DNA of 64,000 nt from JAAUTY01 sp964397305 (lineage in GTDB: Bacteria; Cyanobacteriota; Cyanobacteriia; Cyanobacteriales; Spirulinaceae): the NCBI GenBank assembly GCA_964397305.1, contig CAYNIP010000008.1, positions 62,001-126,000 of the forward strand, in the 5' to 3' direction. Made by a program: the position numbers and the translations under genes. The notes under the pieces are model-generated. The model ran no database searches, was not told the origin of the DNA, and saw only the letters and a list, made by a program, of their open reading frames with translations. Every line of letters begins with the position of its first letter. Within the stretch, counting starts at the first letter, position 1. This document shows, in pieces, positions 15,822 through 24,860 of this stretch.

Positions 15822-18503
15822 CTAGAGCGAATCGTCTTGAACCGGGAAGCGTTCTAACAACCCTAGGGCGCGGCGGGCATTGTCCTGGAGGGTGGGATCA
15901 AGATGGGGCACATGGGGAATCTGGGAGAGAAAATCAACGGTACGGCGCAGCATTCGCACCAGATCCCCTTCATCAAAGCTGGTGTGGTTGCAGAGGTCAC
16001 TCCAAGACCCCTCGAGGGCCCATTGCTCCACCAGGCCGCTCAGTTCCACGGTGGTTTCCTCGAGCCAGACCGGCAGGGCGACCTTGTAGCGGTACTGGCA
16101 CTTGATCAAGTCTTTGCGGAGGGAACTCAGGTTGGCCACAGCCGCCAATACGGGCGGACCGGGGCGGTAGCTCGTCCAGCTATCCGGCCGGGGCGGCTCG
16201 CTGATCAGGATGTAGACTACGGCGGCCAAGTGGTGGGGGTCGAGGTGATTGAGCTGACCTGAAGCGAGGACGAGGCCGAGCCAGAGTTCATTGTCGCCTC
16301 GGATCGCGGCGGCGGTTTGGCCCAGGGAGGTGGGGGCAAAGTCCCTCAGGGCGTCAAACTCCCGCAGCACCTTGACCAAGTTCATGAACTCGCGCCAGTG
16401 GGTGGTCTGGTAGTCCTGGTAGCGATTCTGGCGCTCTTGCAGCTCGGCTCGCAGGGTGAGGCGTTGCTGATGGCGCTTGACCAATTTTCCCGGCTGGCCC
16501 CATTGCTGGAGGGTGTGGCGATCGCACTCGGCCTGCACGAGGGTCAGCCGTTCCTGCTGGGCCTGCACCTGGGGCGGGGGACCCAAGCGGGCCTTCGCGC
16601 GGCTGGGCAGGCGCTCCGCGATCCGGGCGGTGGTCGGGTCGCCGGGGTAGGGCACTCCGAGCATATCGGCCACGGGCGCCGGGGGAGCGAGGGTCTCGAG
16701 GTCCGCCTCGCTCAGGCACAAGTCCGGATCGATGGCGATCGCGTCCCGCCGTGTCACCGCCAGCCAGCGATTGTCAGCCGTCAGGCAGATCAGGGCCCCG
16801 GTGCGGCTCCCGGCCCCGGCCCGGTGGGCGACTAAGTAGGCAAACTGGGCCCGGGAGCCCGGGACGTGCTTGCCCTTGAGCACCAGACCGATCCCCGGTT
16901 GCAGATCGCCGACGAGCTTCGCGGTGGCCTTGGCCTGCTCCTCGCGGCTCTGTTGATCCAGTGTGCGTAACAAGCGCCGCTCTTCCCGCAGGCGCTCGTG
17001 GAGCTTCTGGTAGGTGGCAAACTCGGCCTCCGGGATCGGGGCCAATTCCACATCCAGCTTGGCCAGTTCCGTCATGAGTTCGGCGATCGCCGTCTGCTCC
17101 GGCCGCGAATGTTGCCCCGCGATGTATTGAGCAAAGCTGCGCTCGAGCAACTCTTTCACCCGTGCGACCGTGTGAGTTTGCAAGAGATTCAGCACCATGC
17201 CGTAGGTGGGGGTGAACTGGCTCTTGAGCGGTTCTGCGGGCTTTAGGGCCAAGCTCGCCGCATCCTTGGGGCCTTCAAAGGGGGTTTCGACCGTCACCAC
17301 ATGGCCCCGGGGGTCCATGCCCCGCCGGCCGGCCCGCCCCGCCATCTGCAAAAATTCCGAGGCCGTTAACAGGCGATGACCCCGATCCGTGCGTTTGGAA
17401 ATCGCCGAGATTACCGTGGTGCGGGCCGGCATATTGATCCCCGCCGCGAGGGTCTCGGTGGCGAAGACGACTTTGATCAAGCCGGCCTGGAAGAGTTCCT
17501 CCACCAACCCTTTCCAGGCCGGCAGAATCCCGGCATGGTGGGCGGCGATGCCCCGGCCCAGGGGTTCGACTTGGCCGCTGCGGCCGGCTTCGGGGTTGCG
17601 CTGGAGAAAGTCGTCGATCTGTTGCCGGAGCGCGGCGGCTTCTGCGTCATTCACCAAGCTCAGGGCCCCCAACTGCTCCACGGCGCGATCGCAACCCCGG
17701 CGACTGAAGATGAAGACAATCGCGGGCAGCAAGTCTCGCTCCTGCAACTGGCTGACGATCTGAGCCACCCCCGGGCACTCTTCCCGCCGCAGCCGTCGCC
17801 GTGTGCCGCGTCGTCGCTTGGGCTTCAGTTGGGGGTTGAGGTGCTGCTGCGGGTCGTCCAGCAAGGGGAACAGGCCCTTCTGGGTGCTGAAGTGAAACTC
17901 CAGGGGCACGGGGCGAAAGTCGGACTGAATCAAGGTCGTGGGGCCGTGAATTTCGCTGATCCAGTCCGTCAGTTGATCCGCGTTGGCGATCGTCGCCGAG
18001 AGGGCCACGAGTTGTACCTTCGGCGGGCAGTAGATGATCGACTCTTCCCACACCGTGCCCCGCTGGCTGTCGTTCATGTAGTGGCATTCATCCAGCACGA
18101 CAACCTCCACCCCTTCGAGGGAGGTCCCCACCTGCCCGATCGGCGTGCCGTAGAGCATGTTGCGGAAGATTTCCGTGGTCATCACTAGGATCGGGGCCTC
18201 GCGATTGTGGGAGGTATCCCCCGTCAGCAGACCGACGCCCTCGAGGCCGAACTGGCCGCGAAAATCACGGAATTTCTGATTGGAGAGGGCCTTGAGGGGC
18301 GTAGTGTAGAAAACACGCTTGCCGGTAGCGAGGGCCCGATGAATCGCATATTCGCCGATGAGGGTTTTGCCAGATCCCGTCGGAACTGAGACAACGACAG
18401 ACTGCCCAGCATCCAGGGCGGCGATCGCCTGTTTCTGGAAATCGTCCAGTTCAAAGGGGAAAAGTTGCGTTGGATCGAGAGCAGATGATCGAGAAGGAGT
18501 CAC
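15822..18503 (-). CDS. Ski2-like DExH RNA helicase with DSHCT domain
   Basis: 893-residue superfamily 2 helicase. Motif I PTGSGKT (41-47), motif II DECH (138-141), motif III SAT (168-170) and motif VI QMAGRAGRRGMD are all intact. A beta-rich insertion and a C-terminal helical DSHCT-like domain (VLREFDALRDF to the end) follow, as in Mtr4/Ski2. This is the usual cyanobacterial member, whose plant plastid counterpart is ISE2, involved in RNA processing. It probably acts in RNA turnover or ribosome maturation; no partner is adjacent. Confidence 0.92.
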   Translation of the reverse strand: MTPSRSSALDPTQLFPFELDDFQKQAIAALDAGQSVVVSVPTGSGKTLIGEYAIHRALATGKRVFYTTPLKALSNQKFRDFRGQFGLEGVGLLTGDTSHNREAPILVMTTEIFRNMLYGTPIGQVGTSLEGVEVVVLDECHYMNDSQRGTVWEESIIYCPPKVQLVALSATIANADQLTDWISEIHGPTTLIQSDFRPVPLEFHFSTQKGLFPLLDDPQQHLNPQLKPKRRRGTRRRLRREECPGVAQIVSQLQERDLLPAIVFIFSRRGCDRAVEQLGALSLVNDAEAAALRQQIDDFLQRNPEAGRSGQVEPLGRGIAAHHAGILPAWKGLVEELFQAGLIKVVFATETLAAGINMPARTTVISAISKRTDRGHRLLTASEFLQMAGRAGRRGMDPRGHVVTVETPFEGPKDAASLALKPAEPLKSQFTPTYGMVLNLLQTHTVARVKELLERSFAQYIAGQHSRPEQTAIAELMTELAKLDVELAPIPEAEFATYQKLHERLREERRLLRTLDQQSREEQAKATAKLVGDLQPGIGLVLKGKHVPGSRAQFAYLVAHRAGAGSRTGALICLTADNRWLAVTRRDAIAIDPDLCLSEADLETLAPPAPVADMLGVPYPGDPTTARIAERLPSRAKARLGPPPQVQAQQERLTLVQAECDRHTLQQWGQPGKLVKRHQQRLTLRAELQERQNRYQDYQTTHWREFMNLVKVLREFDALRDFAPTSLGQTAAAIRGDNELWLGLVLASGQLNHLDPHHLAAVVYILISEPPRPDSWTSYRPGPPVLAAVANLSSLRKDLIKCQYRYKVALPVWLEETTVELSGLVEQWALEGSWSDLCNHTSFDEGDLVRMLRRTVDFLSQIPHVPHLDPTLQDNARRALGLLERFPVQDDSL

Positions 18504-18609
18504 ACGCGAGGCTCAATAAATTCCGGAATGCATAGCCTAATGCACCCTATTGTAGATCGGCCGCTGAGCAAGCGCGGCGGTTCCCCCGCCACGGTTGGCT
18601 GAGCCCGTC

Positions 18610-19191
18610 TCAAACCCAGCCCAGACGGCCGAGGGGCCAGAAGCGAAAGGTGGCGCGGCCAATGACATTGCGCTCCGGCAGCAGACCCCACAGGTGCGAA
18701 TCATTGCTGTTGTTACGATTGTCACCCATGACGAAGAGGTAGTGGGGAGGAATCACCACGGGGCCAAGCTGATAGGCCGGGGGCTCCGCGATGTAGTCTT
18801 CCTGCTGGGGCTCGCCGTTCACCAGCACCGTCTGCTCCTGCACCGCCAGCCACTCTCCCGCCGTTCCCACAACCCGCTTGATGAAGGCCTGGCTCGCCTG
18901 GTAGCCCTGGGCTTGCAACTGGGGCGGCGGCTCAAAGACGACGATCTCGCCGTCGGCCGGGGGGCGGAAGTAGTAGGAGACCTTTTCGACCACCACGCGA
19001 TCGCCCACCGCTAGGGTCGGGGCCATGGAATCCGAGGGAATGTAGCGGGGCTCAGCGATAAAGGTGCGAATCACGACCACGAGGGCCAGGGCGATCACCA
19101 CGATTTGCAGGTTTTCCCAGAGCCAGCGCCGCCAGCGGGTCGGGGGCTTGGCCGCCGCCACCGAGGGCGGCTCAGGGGGCTCAGGAGACAT
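18610..19191 (-). CDS. lepB: Signal peptidase I
   Basis: 193-residue type I leader peptidase that removes signal peptides on the outer face of the membrane. One N-terminal transmembrane helix (about 28-44) is followed by the catalytic Ser box SDSMAPTL (S55), the lysine box FIKRVVG (K105), and the C-terminal GDNRNNSNDSHLWG box. ATG 19191 (MSPEPPEP) is chosen; the 21 upstream codons lack family similarity. The radA stop lies 60 bases upstream, so the two may be cotranscribed. Confidence 0.95.
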   Translation of the reverse strand: MSPEPPEPPSVAAAKPPTRWRRWLWENLQIVVIALALVVVIRTFIAEPRYIPSDSMAPTLAVGDRVVVEKVSYYFRPPADGEIVVFEPPPQLQAQGYQASQAFIKRVVGTAGEWLAVQEQTVLVNGEPQQEDYIAEPPAYQLGPVVIPPHYLFVMGDNRNNSNDSHLWGLLPERNVIGRATFRFWPLGRLGWV

Positions 19192-19250
19192 AGGCAGCGG
19201 GCTCAGGGTAGACAACAGTGGATCTGTGAATCGTTGTGAATCGTATTGTA

Positions 19251-20684
19251 TCAACTCCCGTCAGCTCGCACCGGTCGCTCGCTGGTGGGCAGGGCCGCCA
19301 CGATCGCATCCAGGGCCTTGCTGACCGGGATCAGCTCCAGGCCCAGATCCGAGGGCAGGGTCTGGCCCTGGGGGATGATCGCCCGCCGAAAGCCCAGCTT
19401 GGCCGCTTCCTTCAGCCGCAACTCGAGCTGGGAGACCAGCCGAATTTGGCCCCCCAGGCCCATTTCACCGATGCACACGGTGCGCGGATCGACCACGCGA
19501 TCGCGAAAACTGGCCACGAGGGCGATCGCCAGGCCCAAGTCCGTCGCCGGTTCTTCGACCGTAATGCCCCCGGCCGCCGCCACATAAGCATCCAGCTTCG
19601 AGAGGGGAATCCCCACCCGCTTTTCCAACACCGCCAGGATTTGTTGCAGGCGATTGTAGCTGGCCCCCGTGGCCGAGCGACGCGGCGAGGCATAGCTCGT
19701 CGGGCTCACCAGCGCTTGCAACTCAACCACCAGGGGCCGCGTGCCCTCACAGGCCACCACGGCGGCCGTGCCCGGAGCCGGCGCGTCCGTATTGCCCAAA
19801 AACAGGCGTGAGGGGTTGGCCACCTCCCGTAAGCCGCGATCGCCCATCTCAAAAATGCCAATCTCATGGGTGGCCCCGAAGCGGTTCTTCACCGAGCGCA
19901 GCAGCCGATGGGAGGCATAGCGATCGCCCTCAAAATACAGCACCGTGTCTACCAAATGCTCCAACACCCGGGGCCCGGCGATCGCCCCTTCCTTGGTCAC
20001 ATGGCCAACGATCAGCAGCACGATTCCCAACTGCTTCGCGACCCGCATCAGGGCCGCCGTACATTCCCGCACCTGGGCCACGGAGCCCGGAGCCGACGTG
20101 AGGGCACTGTAGTAGAGGGCCTGAATACTGTCGATCACAGCCACCGCTGGACGCAGGGATTCCAGCTCCGCCAAGATCGATTCCAGACCCGTTTCTGGCA
20201 GCAGGTACAGGTGAGCGGCGATCGCCGGGTCCGTCGCCGCCACCCCGAGCCGGGAAGCCCGCAGCTTCACCTGCTGGCCCGACTCCTCCGCGCAGACATA
20301 AAGAATCGGGCGGGCCGCCGCGAGCTGATGAGCCGTTTGGAGCAGCAGCGTCGATTTGCCAATGCCAGGATCACCGCCGATCAGCACCAGAGAGCCAGGA
20401 ACCAATCCTCCCCCCAGCACCCGATCAAACTCTTGGAAGCCAGAACTGACCCGCTCTTGGCCGTCACTGGCGATTTCATCCAAGTGGAGGGCCGCCCGGG
20501 CCTGGGCCGGCCGCCGCGCCTTGGCCCCCCGGGGGCGTCGCTCCGCCATCGCCGCCCCAGCCGGGGGCTGGTTCAGCAGTTCTTCCAGGCTGCCATAGGT
20601 TCCACAGCTCGGGCATTTGCCAAACCATTGGGCGGCTTCTGCACCACACTCGCGACAGACATAAGTAGTACGGACTTTAGGCAT
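19251..20684 (-). CDS. radA: DNA repair/branch migration protein RadA (Sms)
   Basis: 477 residues. The N-terminal zinc finger CRECG...CPSCG (res 10-28) is followed by a RecA-like ATPase with Walker A GGDPGIGKST, the RadA-specific motif KNRFG, and a C-terminal Lon-like domain (GGITVEEPATDLGLAIAL). It promotes branch migration in recombination. ATG 20684 is preceded by AAGG. It diverges from rpaB across a 427-base leader region. Confidence 0.96.
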   Translation of the reverse strand: MPKVRTTYVCRECGAEAAQWFGKCPSCGTYGSLEELLNQPPAGAAMAERRPRGAKARRPAQARAALHLDEIASDGQERVSSGFQEFDRVLGGGLVPGSLVLIGGDPGIGKSTLLLQTAHQLAAARPILYVCAEESGQQVKLRASRLGVAATDPAIAAHLYLLPETGLESILAELESLRPAVAVIDSIQALYYSALTSAPGSVAQVRECTAALMRVAKQLGIVLLIVGHVTKEGAIAGPRVLEHLVDTVLYFEGDRYASHRLLRSVKNRFGATHEIGIFEMGDRGLREVANPSRLFLGNTDAPAPGTAAVVACEGTRPLVVELQALVSPTSYASPRRSATGASYNRLQQILAVLEKRVGIPLSKLDAYVAAAGGITVEEPATDLGLAIALVASFRDRVVDPRTVCIGEMGLGGQIRLVSQLELRLKEAAKLGFRRAIIPQGQTLPSDLGLELIPVSKALDAIVAALPTSERPVRADGS

Positions 20685-20899
20685 CGTGAACCTTAGGGGG
20701 GGGCTCGTCCGGAGTCGGCTCTCGTAACAAATCTTGAGAAAACACGTCAAAACACGTCAAAACTTAAATAAAACTTAACTCTTAACCAAAGCTGAAAACA
20801 CAGGATTTCCTAAAGGAAACCTGGAATCTTCCCAGGGAGCGGTATTCTGCAAGCTACTCTAAATAAAACGGAGTACTCGCAAAGTAACTTAACGTTCAC

Positions 20900-21039
20900 G
20901 GTGGCTGCATCGCTGGCCGGGATGGGCAGGAAACCCCCCGACCCTTAATCCCGTGCCTGGGGGTGAGGAGGGAGCAAGCTCCTGTAAAAGCAAGACTTGA
21001 GGCAGGGAACCGTTCGAGTCCCATGACTCCAGCCGCACC
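20900..21039 (+). ncRNA. Candidate structured RNA in the rpaB leader
   Basis: By eye this region folds into several helices closed by a terminal stem: GGTGGCTG (20900-20907) pairs with CAGCCGCACC (21030-21039) with a 2-base bulge. Inside are CGGGAT/ATCCCG (20918-20923/20948-20953), AGGAG/CTCCT (20966-20970/20979-20983) and GACTTGA/TCGAGTC (20994-21000/21014-21020). I could not match it to a known riboswitch, 6S RNA, tmRNA or SRP RNA. It may be an rpaB 5' UTR element or a separate small RNA. The A/T-rich 20700-20890 before it is a likely promoter region. Confidence 0.4.
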
Positions 21040-21111
21040 ACCTTCCCCTGCGCTGGGCTCCCGTTGCAGCTTTCAATTGTTGTCCCTGGTTAAAAAGGAG
21101 TGTTGAGTTCG

Positions 21112-21843
21112 TTGGAAACTCATAAGGAAAAGATTCTCGTTGTGGATGACGAGGCCAGCATTCGCCGGATTTTGGAAACGCGGCTCTCGATGATTGGCTA
21201 TGATGTCGTCACGGCGGCTGATGGCGAGGAAGCGATCGATACCTTCCGCACCGCGAACCCGGACCTCGTGGTGTTGGATGTGATGATGCCGAAGCTTGAT
21301 GGCTATGGCGTCTGCCAAGAGTTACGTAAGGAATCTGATATTCCGATCATCATGCTCACGGCCTTGGGGGACGTGGCCGATCGGATCACCGGCCTAGAAT
21401 TGGGTGCAGATGATTACGTGGTCAAGCCCTTTTCCCCCAAGGAACTCGAGGCCCGCATCCGCTCGGTGCTGCGCCGCGTTGATAAGGATGGCAGTCCCGG
21501 TATCCCTAGCTCCGGCGTGATTCAGGTGGGCTCGATTAAAATTGACACCAACAAACGCCAAGTCTACAAAGGTGATGAGCGCATCCGGCTCACGGGTATG
21601 GAATTCAGCCTGCTCGAACTCTTGGTCAGCCGCTCTGGCGAAGCTTTTTCGCGCTCGGAGATCTTGCAGGAAGTCTGGGGTTATACCCCCGAACGCCATG
21701 TGGATACTCGGGTGGTGGATGTTCACATCTCCCGCCTACGGGCTAAGCTGGAAGATGACCCCAGCAACCCGGAGTTGATTCTCACCGCCCGAGGGACTGG
21801 CTACCTCTTTCAGCGCATTATGGAGCCCGGGGAGGAGCTGTGA
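21112..21843 (+). CDS. rpaB: OmpR-family response regulator RpaB (Ycf27)
   Basis: 243-residue essential regulator that binds HLR1 sites and controls photosynthetic and high-light genes. The receiver domain has the acidic pair DDE (12-14), phosphoacceptor D56 in VVLDVMMP and K in VVKPFSPKE. The winged-helix DNA-binding domain covers about 135-235 (LTGMEFSLLELLVSRSG, VDVHISRLRAKLE). The start is uncertain: GTG 21100 overlaps the AAGGAG site, TTG 21103 is too close, and TTG 21112 lies 11 bases after it and matches the short N-terminus (METHKEKILVVDDE) of relatives. Confidence 0.95.
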   Translation: METHKEKILVVDDEASIRRILETRLSMIGYDVVTAADGEEAIDTFRTANPDLVVLDVMMPKLDGYGVCQELRKESDIPIIMLTALGDVADRITGLELGADDYVVKPFSPKELEARIRSVLRRVDKDGSPGIPSSGVIQVGSIKIDTNKRQVYKGDERIRLTGMEFSLLELLVSRSGEAFSRSEILQEVWGYTPERHVDTRVVDVHISRLRAKLEDDPSNPELILTARGTGYLFQRIMEPGEEL

Positions 21844-21941
21844 ACACCTCAACTCAACCGTTTCGGGGCTCCGGGAACCCTAGCGAGGGTGGCGATGACT
21901 GTCTCAGCCCCGGAGTCTCGGGGGGAGCGCAAAACTGACTG

Positions 21942-22610
21942 ATGGCGAAACCAGACCCTAATCGCGTTCTGCGTTTGCTGCCCTTCGCCGCCGGTGGCCT
22001 TGGGGCCACGCTCCTGTTGGTGAACCGGCTGTCTACAGCCCAGATCACCGGGGAGCAGGCTCGCTCTGATGTGCTGGGGGTGGTGCTGAGTGCTGTGTTG
22101 ATTCTGGTGGGCCTGATCTGGCAACAGGTCCAGCCGCGATCGCCCGAGGCCGTGGAGCTGAGCGGCGAGCAGCAATTTGACCTCGCGGCTGACCTGCCTG
22201 AGGGGGTGCGGACGGAGCTGGCCTGGGCTTCCCATCTCCTCTTGACCAATACGGCGACCCGCTCCCTGGTGCTCTACTACCGGGGGCGGGTGCTGCTGCG
22301 GCGCGGCCTCCTGCCCCCGAAGCGGGAGGTGCTGCCCGGGGGCATTTTGCGGCGGGTCTTGCAAACCCAGAAGCCGGTTTACCTGGTGGCCCTGGGGCTC
22401 TATCCGGGTCGGATTGAATTTGATTACTTACCGGAAAATACCCAGGGCGTCATCTGCCAGCCTCTAGGGTCGGCGGGAGCCCTGATCTTGGGGGCCAATG
22501 CTCCCCGCAGCTATACCAAGCAGGATGAAGCCTGGATCGCGGGGTTGGCGGATAAGCTCAGCGTGACCCTAGCGGCGGCCGAGATCCCTCCCGGGCTGGA
22601 GGAGGCCTGA
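21942..22610 (+). CDS. Cytochrome b6f cofactor assembly protein, CCB2/CCB4 type
   Basis: 222-residue membrane protein with two N-terminal transmembrane helices (about 9-27 and 42-60), then a soluble domain of about 150 residues (GAF-like in outline: LVLYYRGRVLLRRG, ICQPLGSAGALILGA). This matches the family of complex C subunit B assembly factors that help attach heme c(i) to cytochrome b6 in plastids; function in cyanobacteria is inferred by homology. It lies 98 bases after rpaB on the same strand and is followed immediately by a mobile element. Confidence 0.8.
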   Translation: MAKPDPNRVLRLLPFAAGGLGATLLLVNRLSTAQITGEQARSDVLGVVLSAVLILVGLIWQQVQPRSPEAVELSGEQQFDLAADLPEGVRTELAWASHLLLTNTATRSLVLYYRGRVLLRRGLLPPKREVLPGGILRRVLQTQKPVYLVALGLYPGRIEFDYLPENTQGVICQPLGSAGALILGANAPRSYTKQDEAWIAGLADKLSVTLAAAEIPPGLEEA

Positions 22611-22629
22611 GGACGGGCGATGATTCCCT

Positions 22630-22894
22630 GGGTGAACGAAAAAAAGCGCGGCTCCCCTGAATTTTGAGCGATGGTTCCAGGGGCAGAGTATAGCCCTCTA
22701 TCGCTCCGCGACGCTAGCGCGAACAGGGTTACGGGGTCCCCTCTGCGAGAAGCCGCTGCGCGTCTACATCCCCCGGCCCCTTCTCCCAAGCTGGGAGAAG
22801 GGGAGTTAGAAGCCCCTCTCCCAAGTTGGGAGAGGGGTTGGGGTGAGGGCTTAGCGAAGGAGTACCAACATCCCGCATAAAATTGCGTCCACCC
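22630..22894 (+). mobile_element. Family A mini-element, intact, with 10-bp target duplication
   Basis: 265 bp. The left end GGGTGAACGAAAAAAAGCGC and the right end, read in reverse as GGGTGGACGCAATTTTATGC, are imperfect terminal inverted repeats. It is flanked by the perfect direct repeat ATGATTCCCT at 22620-22629 and 22895-22904. The interior carries two hairpins, CTTCTCCCAAGCTGGGAGAAG and CCTCTCCCAAGTTGGGAGAGG in outline, and GGGGTTGGGGTGAGGG. No coding capacity. Confidence 0.85.
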
Positions 22895-22977
22895 ATGATT
22901 CCCTCCAGGACGCTGCGCGATCGCCCCGCAGTGGTACAGTGATCAGCAACCTTGTGATTGTGACTGGATGTAACCCT

Positions 22978-23196
22978 ATGGCTGCCAAGATGAAGAAGGG
23001 AACCCTCGTGCGAGCCGTGCGCGAGAAGCTGGTGGATAGCCTCGAGGCCCAGGCCAGCGATCCCCGCTTTCCGGACTATATCTTCGAGACTAAAGGCGAA
23101 ATTCTCGACCTCAACGATGAGTATGCTTTGGTCAAGTTTTTTGTGCCGACGCCCAATATTTGGTTCCGCCTCGACCAGTTGGAGCCCGTCACCTAG
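22978..23196 (+). CDS. ndhO: NAD(P)H-quinone oxidoreductase subunit O
   Basis: 72-residue peripheral subunit of the thylakoid NDH-1 complex (cyclic electron flow and CO2 uptake). The near-invariant start MAAKMKKGTLVRAVREKL and the ILDLNDEYALVKFFVPTP and LDQLEP blocks identify it. ATG 22978 is chosen; upstream codons to 22939 are not conserved. The family A element lies only 83 bases upstream and may have displaced or supplied its promoter. Confidence 0.96.
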   Translation: MAAKMKKGTLVRAVREKLVDSLEAQASDPRFPDYIFETKGEILDLNDEYALVKFFVPTPNIWFRLDQLEPVT

Positions 23197-23220
23197 GCCC
23201 CTTTAGCCCTCGCCATCCCC

Positions 23221-24432
23221 TTACAAACTCGGCTGCCAGCCCAAGAGCATGGCAGCCAGCCAGCCGAGGACGGCGCTGCCGATCACGATCCAGGCGGGAC
23301 TGAGGCGCAAGTATACCAAAGCGATCAGGGCCAGCAGGGCCAAGGCGATCGCCACGCCATCCACGGGCTGCCCCAGCGTCAGCCAGCCCAGCCGCACCGT
23401 CACCACGACCATCAGGGCCACCGCACTGACATTGACCGCATCGAGAAAGGCCGCCGTCCAGGCCGACTGGCGCAGGCGGGGAATCCAAGGATTCACGAGC
23501 GCTACGAGACCGAAGGATGGCAGAAAAATCCCCACGGTAGCCACGAGGGCCCCCGGCCAGCCCGCGATCAGGTAGCCGATGAAAGTCGCCGTCGAGAGCA
23601 CGGGGCCCGGCGTGAACTGGCCGATGGCGATCGCATCGAGCAACTGAGCCTGGGTCAGCCAGCCCCGCCCCACCACCTCGCCTTCGACAAACGCAATCAA
23701 CACATAGCCACTGCCGAAGAGCACCGCGCCGATCTTGAGAAACACCAGCCCCAAATGCCACAACGGCGGTTTTACCGTAGCCGCCATCGTCACCGTAGCC
23801 GTGGCGATCGCCGTGCCCCCCGTGCTCGCGGCCCCGAGATTAAGACCGGCCACCAGCAGTTGGGCCGCGCGATCCGGCTCCTGAGGCCGGCCTAGGCGCA
23901 GCCAGAGGGCCCCCACCACACCGCCGATCAGAAGGGCCACGACCTCCCCGAGACCAAAAACTAGGAGCGGAATCACGCCCACGGCAAGGAGCAAAAGCTT
24001 GCGACTGGAGGCCGCCCGGCGTCCTAACCGCCAGAGGGCCCCGCCGATGATCGCCAAGACCGCTGGCTTGATGCCCTCAAACAGCGGCGCTAGGGTTGGC
24101 AGGGTTCCGAACTGGACATAGATCCAGGCCAAAAGACCGGTGAGAGCGACGGCCGGCCCGATAAAGCAGACCCCAGCCGTCACCAAGCCAGGCCAGCCAC
24201 CCCGGGCAAAGCCAACATGCATGGCCATCTCGGTTGAATTGGGGCCGGGGATCAGATTGGTGGCTCCTAGCAGATCGAGAAAGCGCTGGGGGGTCAGCCA
24301 GCGGCGGCGGTTGACGGTTTCTGCTTCAAATAACGCGATATGGGCGGCGGGCCCCCCGAAGCCCACGACTCCGAGTTTGAGAAAGACGCGGGCGATCTCG
24401 CCCAGGGTCGCCCACGGTGTACGGGTCTGCAT
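23221..24432 (-). CDS. chrA: Chromate transporter family protein ChrA
   Basis: 403-residue membrane protein with the two tandem CHR domains of long-chain ChrA. The first half has VFLKLGVVGFGGPAAHIALFE and LGATNLIPGPNSTEMAMHVG; the second repeats the plan with FLKIGAVLFGSGYVLIAFVEGEVV and IAIGQFTPGPVLSTATFIGYL. About ten to twelve helices. The family includes chromate exporters but also members of unknown substrate, so chromate is not certain. Ends 24 bases from convergent ndhO. Confidence 0.9.
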   Translation of the reverse strand: MQTRTPWATLGEIARVFLKLGVVGFGGPAAHIALFEAETVNRRRWLTPQRFLDLLGATNLIPGPNSTEMAMHVGFARGGWPGLVTAGVCFIGPAVALTGLLAWIYVQFGTLPTLAPLFEGIKPAVLAIIGGALWRLGRRAASSRKLLLLAVGVIPLLVFGLGEVVALLIGGVVGALWLRLGRPQEPDRAAQLLVAGLNLGAASTGGTAIATATVTMAATVKPPLWHLGLVFLKIGAVLFGSGYVLIAFVEGEVVGRGWLTQAQLLDAIAIGQFTPGPVLSTATFIGYLIAGWPGALVATVGIFLPSFGLVALVNPWIPRLRQSAWTAAFLDAVNVSAVALMVVVTVRLGWLTLGQPVDGVAIALALLALIALVYLRLSPAWIVIGSAVLGWLAAMLLGWQPSL

Positions 24433-24563
24433 ATTGCTCAGTGGTTAGGCGATCAGGTTTGCTAGGTTGCCAGGGCCGGTAGACAGAGATTTTAGCCCGG
24501 GGTTGCCGACCGTCGGGAGGCTAGTAGACAGTGGCGTAAATGGCGACAGGATTCGAGCAGTGA

Positions 24564-24596
24564 GTAAGTTGGGTTGAGGCACGAAACCCAACTTAC
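24564..24596. repeat. 12-bp perfect hairpin
   Basis: GTAAGTTGGGTT (24564-24575) and AACCCAACTTAC (24585-24596) are perfect inverted repeats around GAGGCACGA. I recall hairpins of this type dispersed in cyanobacterial genomes. It may also act as a transcription end for chrA transcripts coming from the other side, but no T-run follows. Confidence 0.6.
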
Positions 24597-24860
24597 CCGG
24601 GAGCTTGACTGGAATCGTGGCGTTTTTTCCGCGACCGAGTACTAGGGTCTGTCGTTTGTTAAAGCCACAGTCCATTCAGGGACTACACTGTAGCCTTGGC
24701 CGGTCCTGGCAAATTTCCGGGCCCAGAAGCCAGTGCTAGCCAGGGTTTCGTGGGCAATGGCGTGCCGCAAGACAGTTCTCAGGGTTGCCCTAACCCCAAT
24801 TCCTCGAACTCACACTACACAAACTCCCCCCTACCCCGCCGCCCCTCGCTCTCAAGGATA

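Noticed and set aside
17376..18188. 270-residue plus-strand frame opposite the helicase gene
   Set aside because: The helicase motifs are continuous on the minus strand; this frame is a shadow.
20900..21039. c-di-AMP (ydaO) or glycine riboswitch
   Set aside because: Some short strings look alike (GGGGGTGA, GTAAAAG), but the conserved cores of those classes are not present.
21000..21042. tRNA or tmRNA end suggested by TTCGAGT and ...GCACCA
   Set aside because: The 5-bp T-stem needed around TTCGAGT is absent (AACCG against CCCAT), and no acceptor or anticodon arm is found upstream.
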